64,000 bases of DNA from Methylobacterium sp. W2 (GTDB lineage Bacteria > Pseudomonadota > Alphaproteobacteria > Rhizobiales > Beijerinckiaceae): the NCBI RefSeq assembly GCF_020662345.1, contig NZ_VMOA01000002.1, forward strand, positions 145,725-209,724. The letters are read 5' to 3'. How positions within the stretch are numbered: position 1 is the first letter of the stretch; every line of letters begins with the position of its first letter. The notes beneath the pieces are model-generated. The model ran no database searches, had not been told where the DNA came from, and was given only the letters and a program-made list of their open reading frames with translations. The translations under genes were made by a program, and so were the position numbers. Shown here piece by piece: positions 34,735 to 42,668 of this stretch.

Positions 34735-35574
34735 ATGCCCCTGATCGCCTCCAGATACGGCAAGGGCCGCGTGCGGGTGATGCGCCTCACCCGCGACGGC
34801 GACGACCACACCCCGCGCGAACTGTCCCTCGCGGTCCTGATGAAGGGCGCCTTCGATGCCGCCTGGACCGACGGCGACAACCGGGCCTGCGTCGCCACCG
34901 ACAGCGTGAAGAACATCGTCAACGTGGTCGCGGCCAAAAACCTGTCCCTCGACAAGGAAGCCTTCGCCGAGGCCGTCGCCACGACCTTCCTCGACACGTA
35001 TCCGCAGGTCGAGGAGATCCGGATCGAGGGCAAGGAGACGCGCTGGCTGCGCCAAGCCATCGGCGGCCGGCCGCATGGCCACGTCTTCACCCTCGACGGC
35101 AACGGGACGGGCTATGTGAAGCTGGTGGCGAGCCGCGACGGCGCCGTGATGCAGTCGGGGCTGCGGGGCTTCACCTTCATGAAGACCACGCAATCGGGCT
35201 GGGCCGATTTCGTCGATGACGCGTACCGCACCCTGGCCGACGCCACCGACCGCATCGCCGCGACCGCCATGGACGCGACCTGGACCTGGGCCAGCGCGCC
35301 CGCCGACTACACCACGACCAATGCCCGGGTGCTCGACATCCTGATCGAGGTCTTCGGCACGACCTACAGCGCCAGTGTGCAGGACAGCATGTATCGCATG
35401 GGCGAGGCGGTCCTGGCGGCCGTTCCCGAGATCGCCGAAATCGGGTTCGCCATGCCGAACAAGCACTACATCCCGATCAACCTGACGCCGTTCGGCCTGG
35501 AGAACCCCAACACCGTGTTCCTGCCCACCGACGAGCCCCACGGTCAGATCGAGGCGACGATCGGGCGAGGCTGA
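34735..35574 (+). CDS. pucL: Factor-independent urate hydroxylase (uricase)
   Basis: A 279-residue cofactor-free urate oxidase that makes 5-hydroxyisourate from urate, O2 and water. The two T-fold halves are seen: IASRYGKGRVRV with CVATDSVKNIVNVVAA (active-site Thr-Asp and Lys-Asn region) in the first, and QSGLRGFTFMKTTQSG and GFAMPNKHYIPINL (His and Asn near the substrate) in the second. The start at 34735 has GGGAG seven bases upstream. It follows the permease gene by 41 bp and is presumably co-transcribed. Confidence 0.93.
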   Translation: MPLIASRYGKGRVRVMRLTRDGDDHTPRELSLAVLMKGAFDAAWTDGDNRACVATDSVKNIVNVVAAKNLSLDKEAFAEAVATTFLDTYPQVEEIRIEGKETRWLRQAIGGRPHGHVFTLDGNGTGYVKLVASRDGAVMQSGLRGFTFMKTTQSGWADFVDDAYRTLADATDRIAATAMDATWTWASAPADYTTTNARVLDILIEVFGTTYSASVQDSMYRMGEAVLAAVPEIAEIGFAMPNKHYIPINLTPFGLENPNTVFLPTDEPHGQIEATIGRG

Positions 35575-35989
35575 GCCGCACGCTTCCCGTCCTTGGGAAC
35601 GCAGGGGGGATTGCCGCGCGGTGAACGGTGTTCCGCAGGGCCGTGGCCACGGGCACAGGGCCGCATGCCCGCCCCGATCCCGCGTCGTCGCCGCGAGCCC
35701 GGAAAGCGCTTCCAGCAGGCCATGCCGCACGGGCGGCGAAAGAAGCATGCCAGGCCGCTCGTTTCTGGCAAATAATGTCGCAACCCGCACGAAGGCCATG
35801 ACATAAAACGACTTATTCCCGTTGCTCCCGAAGCGGAGGAGAGGGCCAGCGTGGTCGGTGCATGAACATGATGCACGCGCCTTGGTCATTCCGTGTTGCT
35901 TTGCGAGGCGGCCGTGCACAAATTCTAGGTTGTTGGCCGGGGCTGCCGCTTCTCCTAAGGCAGTCCGGCCCGAACCTGGGACTACCGCC
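35575..35989. other. Intergenic region after uricase
   Basis: A 415-bp gap. The right half (35750-35940) is less G+C-rich, with runs such as GGCAAATAATG and CATAAAACGACTTATTC that look like promoter sequence for the small gene at 35990. No family-recognisable ORF, and no clear terminator for the uricase gene. Confidence 0.4.
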
Positions 35990-36241
35990 ATGACCCCACG
36001 CTTCGTTCTGGGAGCCGCCCTCGGTCTCACCCTGTCCAGCGCCGCCGTCGCGCAAAGCTACACCGCACCGGCCGGCATCCCGGCCGCGACCGCCCCCGGC
36101 GGTCTCGACGGACAGGCCGCCGCCCGGAACATCCGCGCGTACGACAGCCGCTTCTCCCGCCCCGTACGCGCCCGGATCGACCTGGGGCGTGCGGACACGA
36201 CGGGATCGGTGAGGCAGACCCCGCCACGGCACCGCGACTGA
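35990..36241 (+). CDS. Small exported hypothetical protein
   Basis: An 83-residue protein. Residues 1-21 are a signal peptide (LGAALGLTLSSAAVA-QS). The remainder is a short polar chain with Ala/Gly/Pro and an Arg-rich end, and shows no known domain. Its composition is like the other small secreted proteins in this window (31848, 39547). The ribosome site is weak, so 35990 was chosen from the signal peptide. Confidence 0.55.
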   Translation: MTPRFVLGAALGLTLSSAAVAQSYTAPAGIPAATAPGGLDGQAAARNIRAYDSRFSRPVRARIDLGRADTTGSVRQTPPRHRD

Positions 36242-36578
36242 AGCCTCGATCCGGGGACGGGCACGCGGCCCTGCCGGGCGCGACACGTCCGTGAGATCTC
36301 GCGCGGGCAGGCGTGCCGGACAATGCCTGGAGCACGAATGCGCGAGCTGGTGGGATCCCCAAAGGCTCCGACCTCGACTACCTGCGCGAAGCCGCCAGGC
36401 ACACCGACATCACGCCGACGCGCCGCGACGCACTGTCTTAAGTCGAGGAAGGTGCCACACTTGCGGGTGATCAGCCGCACCGCGAACGGGGCGTAAACAC
36501 CCGGCTCCAACGGAATTCCAACGCCTCCACAACGGATCGAAGGCCTTGGCTGTAACTCTCTGAACGATCGGAAATGTT
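36242..36578. other. Intergenic region next to tRNA-Lys
   Basis: A 337-bp gap with several short frames but no recognisable protein. I looked for an integrase or att duplication beside the tRNA and saw none. Confidence 0.4.
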
Positions 36579-36654
<76 letters not shown>

Positions 36655-36716
36655 ATTGCCTTGCGGCAGTCGCGGCAGCCACCAAACCCGCTGCGACGAG
36701 GGGGCTGATAGCAAAG

Positions 36717-36743
36717 GCCCCGGAGGCTGTCCACCCCCGGGGC
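36717..36743 (-). terminator. Probable leuA terminator
   Basis: On the minus strand, GCCCCGGGGG pairs with CCTCCGGGGC around a TGGACAG loop, 14 bp after the leuA stop. The following CTTTGC is a weak T run. Confidence 0.6.
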
Positions 36744-36756
36744 TTCATTTTCCCGG

Positions 36757-38331
36757 CTAAACCGATGCGGCGTGCTGGGCGTGCAGGCGCACCGCCGTGG
36801 CCGAGAGCTTGTTCAGGGCGGAGAGATAGGCGCGGGCCGAGGCCACCAGCGTGTCGGGATCGGCGCCCCGCGCCGTCACGCTGCGGTCGCCGGCCTTCAA
36901 TCGGACGGAGACCTCGGCCTGGGCGTCGGTGCCCTGCGTCACGGCATCGACCTTGTAGAGTTCGAGCTGCGCCTCGTGCGGGACCAGGGCCTGGATCGCG
37001 TTGAACACGGCGTCCACCGGGCCGTTGCCGTCGGCCTCCTCGGTGACGATGCGGTCGTCGATGGCGAGCTTCATCGTGGCGCGCTGCGGCCCGCGCGTGC
37101 CGGCGATGACCGAGAGCGAGACGAGGCGGATGCGGTCGTGCGCCGTGGCGAGGTTATCGTCGACCAGAGCCTCGATATCCTCGTCGTAGACGTGCTTCTT
37201 GCGGTCAGCGAGCGCCTTGAAGCGCTCGAAGGCGTCCTGCATCTGGTTGTCGGCCAAGTGCAGGCCGAGTTCCTCCAGCTTCGAGCGGAAGGCCGCGCGG
37301 CCCGAATGCTTGCCCATCACCAGGGAGGTCTTGGCGACGCCGACGGAGGCGGGCGTCATGATCTCGTAGGTCTCGGTATGCTTGAGCATCCCGTCCTGAT
37401 GGATGCCGCTCTCATGCGCGAAGGCGTTCCGGCCGACGATGGCCTTGTTGTACTGCACGGGGAAGTTCGTCGCGTGGGAGACGAGCTTCGAGGCGCGGGT
37501 GAGCATCGTGGTCTCGATGCCGGTCTCGTAGGGCATCACGTCGCCGCGGGTGCGGATCGCCATGACGATCTCCTCCAGGGCCGCGTTGCCGGCGCGCTCG
37601 CCGATGCCGTTCACCGTGCACTCCACCTGCCGGGCGCCACCTTCCACACCAGCCAGGGAGTTGGCGATGGCGAGGCCGAGATCGTCGTGGCAATGCACCG
37701 AGAAGATCGCCTTGTCGGAATTCGGCACCCGCTCGCGCACCTGGCGGAACATGGTGCGGTATTCGTCGGGCGTGGCGTAGCCCACCGTGTCGGGCAGGTT
37801 GATCGTCGTCGCGCCGGAGCGGATCGCGGCCTCGACGCAACGGCACAGGTAATCGATCGGCGTGCGCGTCGCGTCCATGGCCGACCATTCCACGTCCTCC
37901 ACGAGGTCGCGGGCCTGGGCCACGGTCTTGAGGATGATCTCGACCACCTCGTCCTGGGACTTGCGCATCTGATGGGCGAGGTGGATCGGCGAGGTCGAGA
38001 CGAACGTATGGATCCGGCCGCGCCGGGCGAGGCGCACCGCCTCGCCGGCCCGCGCGATATCGGCGGGGATGGCACGGGCGAGGCCGGCGATGGTGGCGCG
38101 CTTCGAGCGGCGGGCGATCTCGGAGACGGCTTCGAAATCACCGATCGAGGCGATCGGGAAACCCGCCTCGATGATGTCGACGCCCATCGTGTCGAGGAGT
38201 TCGGCCACCGCCAGCTTCTCGTCGAGGGTCATCGTGGCGCCGGGGCATTGCTCGCCGTCGCGCAGGGTGGTGTCGAAGATGAGGACCCGGTCCTTCGGGG
38301 AGGCGTTGGGCTGGGTGGTGATGTCGGTCAT
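36757..38331 (-). CDS. leuA: 2-isopropylmalate synthase
   Basis: A 524-residue enzyme joining acetyl-CoA to 2-oxoisovalerate, the first step of leucine synthesis. The HMGL-like barrel has [13 protein letters not shown] (about 19-31), with the Arg/Asp that start catalysis, [12 protein letters not shown] and the metal-binding [19 protein letters not shown] follows, and the last 130 residues are the LeuA regulatory domain where leucine binds. Length is normal. The start at 38331 was chosen from homology. The leader upstream encodes a Leu-rich peptide, so expression is probably set by ribosome-mediated attenuation as well as feedback inhibition. Confidence 0.96.
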   Translation of the reverse strand: MTDITTQPNASPKDRVLIFDTTLRDGEQCPGATMTLDEKLAVAELLDTMGVDIIEAGFPIASIGDFEAVSEIARRSKRATIAGLARAIPADIARAGEAVRLARRGRIHTFVSTSPIHLAHQMRKSQDEVVEIILKTVAQARDLVEDVEWSAMDATRTPIDYLCRCVEAAIRSGATTINLPDTVGYATPDEYRTMFRQVRERVPNSDKAIFSVHCHDDLGLAIANSLAGVEGGARQVECTVNGIGERAGNAALEEIVMAIRTRGDVMPYETGIETTMLTRASKLVSHATNFPVQYNKAIVGRNAFAHESGIHQDGMLKHTETYEIMTPASVGVAKTSLVMGKHSGRAAFRSKLEELGLHLADNQMQDAFERFKALADRKKHVYDEDIEALVDDNLATAHDRIRLVSLSVIAGTRGPQRATMKLAIDDRIVTEEADGNGPVDAVFNAIQALVPHEAQLELYKVDAVTQGTDAQAEVSVRLKAGDRSVTARGADPDTLVASARAYLSALNKLSATAVRLHAQHAASV

Positions 38332-38530
38332 GGCGTGTCGTCCTGTCGGAGGCGCGGTCGCTGAAGGACGCGGCGCCTTGATCCATCGATCGGCTCGACG
38401 AGGCCCTCGAGGGCCCCGGTCGCGAAACGATCCCCTGAGAGCCCAGGCGCACGCGCCCGGACGGCCCTCAGGGGCGGATAAGCAGGAGAAGGCCGACGAG
38501 GAGCGCTCGGGGACGCGCATGACCGCGCAC
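38332..38530 (-). promoter_or_regulatory. leuA leader with attenuator structures
   Basis: Between the leader peptide and leuA are two strong dyads. CCCCTGAG (38467-38474, minus-strand sense) overlaps the leader stop codon and pairs with CTCAGGGG (38432-38439). The perfect palindrome GGCCCTCGAGGGCC lies at 38402-38415. Their position right after the Leu codons fits alternative pairing controlled by the ribosome. There is no T run after either hairpin, so a Rho-independent mechanism is uncertain and the anti-antiterminator arrangement is inferred. Confidence 0.65.
38468..38530 (-). CDS. leuL: leuA leader peptide
   Basis: A 20-residue frame, GTG start at 38530, ending ALLVGLLLLIRP and stop. Six of its 20 codons are Leu (CTC, CTC, CTT, CTC, CTG, CTT), plus Val and Ile, immediately before the first attenuator hairpin. 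This is the classical layout of a branched-chain amino-acid leader. The exact start is not certain, because a longer frame is open upstream and no strong ribosome site is visible. Confidence 0.75.
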   Translation of the reverse strand: MRGHARPRALLVGLLLLIRP

Positions 38531-38899
38531 CGCCGTGAAGGCGATGTCGGCGGTTCCCTGCGTGGAGCCGGCGCTGGCCAAGGCTCGTCTCTCCCGAATG
38601 GCGTAGCGGGCGCGCGAACGATGCGACCGTGCGGCTTCGTACCCCTCGACGCGCGCCTTGACAAGGATCGCCCTCGGCGCGCCGTCGTCCCTCACATCGG
38701 CGTGGGCCAAGACACATCTGCGTGGTCCAAAATTCCGGCCCTTGTCGCGTGCCGGCTCGCGATGAGAGCCGCGCTCTTTTTCGCCGAACCGGCATCCACT
38801 TCGGCGAGGAGCGCTCTAACTTGACGTTCGTCCGTTCAAGGGCACGGCGCGCGCCTCGTACCGCGCCGACATAACAATATCGGAAGGAAACACCCGTCC
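38531..38899. promoter_or_regulatory. Divergent upstream region of leuA and the SRPBCC gene
   Basis: A 369-bp region. On the minus strand it should hold the leuA promoter. On the plus strand GGAAGGAAA at 38882-38890 is the ribosome site of the gene at 38900. No promoter hexamers stood out. Confidence 0.4.
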
Positions 38900-39385
38900 A
38901 TGTCGCACACTTTCATGCGTCGTATCGTTCTGCCCGGCCTCGTTCTGCTTGCCGGCACCGCCCCAGGCTTGGCCATCGACCTCACCAAGACCATCGATAT
39001 CGCCGCCTCCCCGGCGAAAGTCTGGTCGACGATCGGCGATTTCTGCGGCATCGGAACCTGGCACCCGGTCGTCGCCAAATGCGAGCCCGCCACCAAGGGC
39101 GGCACGATGCTGCGTACGCTCAGCCTCAAGGGCGGCGGCACCATCGTCGAATCGCAGACGGCGCGCGACGACACGGCGATGAGCTACACCTACGCCATCG
39201 TCGAGAGCCCGCTGCCGGTCTCCGACTATTCCTCCACCCTCGCGGTGACCCCGAAAGGCTCCGGATCGACGGTGACATGGACGGGGACCTTCAAGGCCAA
39301 GGGCGTCCCGGATACGGTGGCGACCGACGCTATTACCGGGATCTACGAATCCGGTCTCGCGGCCATCGCCGAGAAGGCCAAGTAA
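38900..39385 (+). CDS. Periplasmic SRPBCC-family protein (MxaD-like)
   Basis: A 161-residue protein with a signal peptide (RRIVLPGLVLLAGTAPGLA-ID) and a START/polyketide-cyclase-like domain: IAASPAKVWSTIGDFCGIGTWHP near the N-terminus and a long C-terminal helix (YESGLAAIAEKAK). Periplasmic SRPBCC proteins of this size in methylotrophs include MxaD of the methanol dehydrogenase cluster. This copy is not near mxa genes, so only the family can be stated. The start at 38900 has an excellent ribosome site. The ligand is unknown. Confidence 0.82.
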   Translation: MSHTFMRRIVLPGLVLLAGTAPGLAIDLTKTIDIAASPAKVWSTIGDFCGIGTWHPVVAKCEPATKGGTMLRTLSLKGGGTIVESQTARDDTAMSYTYAIVESPLPVSDYSSTLAVTPKGSGSTVTWTGTFKAKGVPDTVATDAITGIYESGLAAIAEKAK

Positions 39386-39546
39386 AGCGCTCACGTAAGG
39401 CGTTGAAGTGAAGCGCTGACACGGGGCCCGGGATCGTCGCCGGAGGCCCGTTGCCGGTGATTGACCCGCCCCTCGCCTGAAGGCAAGAACCCGGCGCGGC
39501 GTCGATGCCGTGCCGGCCGTCGCGCCGGAGCGTGAAGGAGAGCTGC

Positions 39547-39909
39547 GTGACCAGGAACGTCGTGTCGTTGCACCGCGCCAGCCTGATGCTGGTCCCTTGC
39601 CTCGCCGCAGGGCTCGGAGCCTGCACCGCCTCCGGCCCCTCTCCGAAGACGGCGGTGGCGCCGGCTGCCGCCCCAATCGTTGCCGCCCCCGCCTTGGCTC
39701 CGTTGCCGGCGGGCTCCGGCTGCGGTCCGAGCATCGCCCGCACCCAGGCCGTGGTGGACAGCGATGTGGCGACCGGCAACCTCAACGCGCCGGTGGGCGC
39801 ACGATTCTCGGCCGACCTCGCGCGCGCCTCCGAGGCCTGCGGCGCCGGGCGGGAGCGTGAGGCCGTCGGCCTGCTCGCCGCTGCTAAATCGCGCTACGGC
39901 TACCCGTAG
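39547..39909 (+). CDS. Small putative lipoprotein
   Basis: A 120-residue exported protein with start GTG 39547 directly after the strong ribosome site AAGGAG. The signal peptide ends in a lipobox (GLGAC), followed by an Ala/Pro-rich linker. The folded part is short: CGPSIARTQAVVDSDVATGNLN, then a Cys in EACGAG and a KSRYGYP end, with two Cys that could form a disulfide. The family is not recognised by name. Neighbours are unrelated. Confidence 0.65.
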   Translation: MTRNVVSLHRASLMLVPCLAAGLGACTASGPSPKTAVAPAAAPIVAAPALAPLPAGSGCGPSIARTQAVVDSDVATGNLNAPVGARFSADLARASEACGAGREREAVGLLAAAKSRYGYP

Positions 39910-40261
39910 GCGCGAGCATTCGCTCAGGATCGCCGCCTCCGACGAAGCACGCGACCTCTCCCGGATCGATGTCGTGGGGCAGAATTGAGGACCTCAGCCC
40001 CCTCACGAAAGTGTGACCGTGCCTTGCGGCGAATGGCGCCAGGACATCGGACTGGAGAGAGCGGAGGCGAGACCCGGTTCTTCTGGTGAACCATTGCGGA
40101 CGACTATCGCAGGTACTCCGCCTTCACGACGATCATTGACGGGGCTTCAGTCGGCGACTGGAAAGACACACCCGCCACATCCTCGCTGCGTTGCCATAAA
40201 AGGGCCGGGAAATCTCCTACTGTCGCGGGCGACGGAATTTCGGTGACAGGCCCCGCGACGC
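39910..40261. other. Intergenic region upstream of the capsule-export genes
   Basis: A 352-bp stretch without a credible gene. It presumably carries the promoter for the KpsE-like gene at 40262, but no hexamers or ribosome site are strong enough to name. Confidence 0.4.
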
Positions 40262-41629
40262 ATGAGCTCAGCGCCCAACAATATCACGCGCCTGCCGACC
40301 GCGAGGGCCACCGCGCTCGAGCCCAAGGAGGCCCTGGCCAAGGAAGAGCGGGCCCGGGCCAACGAACTGGCGGTGAACGATGACCGCGAGATGGTTCCCC
40401 GGCGGGACGACGAGGCGAGGCGGGAGCTGGCCCTCGATGCCGCGGAAGACGAGACGTTCGCCCTCGTCCCCCTGCCGCAGCCCGATCATAGCTGGAGCCG
40501 CACGCTGCTCAGCTTCGGCATCGCAGTGATCCTGCCGCTGTGCCTGCTCGGCCTGTATTTCCTGTTCCTCGCCACGCCGCAATATTTCGCCGAGTTCCGG
40601 TTCTCCGTGACCGAGGTGACCCCGTCCGCCGGCCCCCTCGGCGGAGGCGGCAGCGGAGGCTCGACCGCGGCGGCGGTCGCCAGCGCCATGGGCGGCCACA
40701 GCGCAGCGGCGGGCGGCGGCACCGCGCAGAACTTTGTCGTGATCGATTATCTCAAGAGCCGTCAGGTGATCGACGAGCTATCTCAAAGCGTCGATGTCCG
40801 CGAGATCTACAGCCGTCCCGAGATCGATTGGCCGAACCGGTTCGACAGGAGCCGGTCGACGGAGCATCTGGTGCGCTACTGGAACAAGATGATCTGGGCG
40901 AATTACGATCCGCTCACCGGGCTCGCCTCCGTCGAGGTCAAGGCGTTCCGGCCCGACGATGCCCTGACCATCGCCAACCAGCTCGTCACGCTGTCGGAAA
41001 ACCTCGTCAACAAGATCGCCAAGCGCGCCGAGGAGGATGCCGTCAAGTTCGCCGAGCAGGAGGTCGTCCGGGCCAAGGCCAGCCTCGACAAGGCCCGCGC
41101 CGCCATGGCCGAGTTCCGTGAGAAGGAAGGGGTGATCGATCCGATGCCCAGCGTGGTGACGGGCAACACCCAGCTCATCGGCACCTTGCGCGGATCGGTG
41201 TCGCAGCTGGAGGCCGATTACGACACGATCCGGAGGCAGAACCTCAGCGAGTCGGCGCCGTCGGTCCTGGCCCTCAGGTCCCGTGTCCAGGCCGCGCGCG
41301 AGCAGCTGGCCTCCGTCGAGCGCGAGGTCTCGGGCAGCCGCTCCGGCCGCAACGTCCTGGCCGGCGTCGTCGCCCGGTTCGAAGCCCTCGACATGGACCG
41401 GCAATATGCGCAGGCGATCCTGCTCACCTCCCTGCAATCCCTCGACCGCGCACGGGCCAGCGCGGCCGCCCAGCATCTCTATCTCACGCCCTACGTTCGG
41501 CCGGCCCTGCCCGAAAGCGCGGGCGGCCCGCGCGTCTTCCTGTCGATGGTGCTCGGAGCCTTCATCCTGGCAGCGATCTGGTTCATCGGCCTGCTCGCCG
41601 TGCGCTCGATCATGAACAGTCGTGCCTGA
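40262..41629 (+). CDS. Capsule polysaccharide export inner-membrane protein (KpsE/BexC-like)
   Basis: A 455-residue polysaccharide co-polymerase of the KpsE/CtrB type. A polar N-terminal 75 residues precede TM1 (LLSFGIAVILPLCLLGLYFLF), then TPQYFAEFRFSV, the typical start of the periplasmic domain. A Gly/Ala-rich insert follows (about 120-155), then a long coiled coil (AEQEVVRAKASLDKARAAMAEFREKEGVIDP) and TM2 near the end (VFLSMVLGAFILAAIWFIGLLAV). It would link the inner-membrane ABC exporter to the outer-membrane channel. The KpsM-like permease follows 145 bp later. Confidence 0.85.
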   Translation: MSSAPNNITRLPTARATALEPKEALAKEERARANELAVNDDREMVPRRDDEARRELALDAAEDETFALVPLPQPDHSWSRTLLSFGIAVILPLCLLGLYFLFLATPQYFAEFRFSVTEVTPSAGPLGGGGSGGSTAAAVASAMGGHSAAAGGGTAQNFVVIDYLKSRQVIDELSQSVDVREIYSRPEIDWPNRFDRSRSTEHLVRYWNKMIWANYDPLTGLASVEVKAFRPDDALTIANQLVTLSENLVNKIAKRAEEDAVKFAEQEVVRAKASLDKARAAMAEFREKEGVIDPMPSVVTGNTQLIGTLRGSVSQLEADYDTIRRQNLSESAPSVLALRSRVQAAREQLASVEREVSGSRSGRNVLAGVVARFEALDMDRQYAQAILLTSLQSLDRARASAAAQHLYLTPYVRPALPESAGGPRVFLSMVLGAFILAAIWFIGLLAVRSIMNSRA

Positions 41630-41774
41630 GCGGGGTCGGCCTTCGGTCGTCATGACCGCAGGCGCGGCCTCGAATAAAATTCAGGCCCTGTGACGACGCA
41701 ACATCCGGCACAAGGTGCCGGTCCCGTAACCCGCCACTCCGCGTCACCCGGCATCCTTGGATCGCGACTGAACG

Positions 41775-42572
41775 ATGGCAAACTCCTCGATCGTCCTTCC
41801 GGCCGCTTCCTCGAAGCAGAGCGCACGACCGTGGCTGACGATCATGACGGCGTTGATCGTCCGTGATTTCGGAGTTCGCTTTCGTAACTTCCATCCGGCC
41901 ATTGCCGTCCTGCTCTTCATCGAGCCGATCGTCGTCATCGCGACCGTGGCAGGATTGCGAATCTTTCTATTTGGAAAGGAACCGCCTTTTGGACCATCGG
42001 TACTTCTCTTTATGGGGACTGGTGTATTCCCGTTTTATGTCTTCCGGCGTTGCGCTCGCGGCGTTCGCAGCCTGAAGTCGCGAGCGGCAGAGTATTACTT
42101 TGTCAAACCCTTCGATTTTCTTCTGTCTCGTTTTCTGATTCAAGTCATACAAAACCTTGTTTTGATGACCATCTTCTTTCTTGGACTTTACATCTACGGA
42201 ATTCGAGAGGCCGCCCCCTGGTCTCCGGATATGTGCCTCATCAGTCTCTTCGCTATCACTTGCCTATCCCTGGGGATGGCGCTGATCAACTCGAGCATTC
42301 AATCGTATTTTCCTGGTTGGGGCAAAATCTACGCATTCTTGAGCAGACCGATGATGATGTTCAGCGGCGCCTTCAAGACCGTCGACCTATCCCCGGAGCC
42401 CATGCGAACGATCTATTCCTGGAATCCGCTCTCGCATGTCATCGAGCTTTTCCGACTGGGATTCTACCCGAACTATCCGCATGCCAGCTTCGATGGGATC
42501 TATCTCACCAAATGGTGTATCGGCACGATCTTCGTCGGGATCCTACTGTACAACAACAAGGCCAAGGACTGA
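41775..42572 (+). CDS. Capsule polysaccharide ABC exporter permease (KpsM-like)
   Basis: A 265-residue ABC-2 type membrane protein with six hydrophobic segments. TIMTALIVRDFGVRF starts the first cytoplasmic helix, and the central PFYVFRRCARGVRSLKSRAAEYYFVKPFD region and WNPLSHVIELFRLGFYPNY tail follow the KpsM/CtrC pattern. The gene has visibly lower G+C than its neighbours (many A/T-ending codons between 41960 and 42350), hinting at separate acquisition. The ATPase (KpsT) expected to pair with it is not in this window. Confidence 0.85.
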   Translation: MANSSIVLPAASSKQSARPWLTIMTALIVRDFGVRFRNFHPAIAVLLFIEPIVVIATVAGLRIFLFGKEPPFGPSVLLFMGTGVFPFYVFRRCARGVRSLKSRAAEYYFVKPFDFLLSRFLIQVIQNLVLMTIFFLGLYIYGIREAAPWSPDMCLISLFAITCLSLGMALINSSIQSYFPGWGKIYAFLSRPMMMFSGAFKTVDLSPEPMRTIYSWNPLSHVIELFRLGFYPNYPHASFDGIYLTKWCIGTIFVGILLYNNKAKD

Positions 42573-42583
42573 GAGCGCCTACA

Positions 42584-42636
42584 AAACTCCCGGTCAGCGC
42601 CAGTCCTCGCTCCGCGCGAAGGCGCAGCGGGAGTTT
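42584..42636. terminator. Bidirectional terminator between convergent genes
   Basis: AAACTCCCG (42584-42592) pairs with CGGGAGTTT (42628-42636), with an inner GCGCC/GGCGC pairing. The A and T runs sit on either side, so it can serve both the KpsM-like gene and the minus-strand Pat-like gene. Confidence 0.8.
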
Positions 42637-42668
42637 CATGAGAGACTCCGAGCCTCGCCCGGCCCCAC

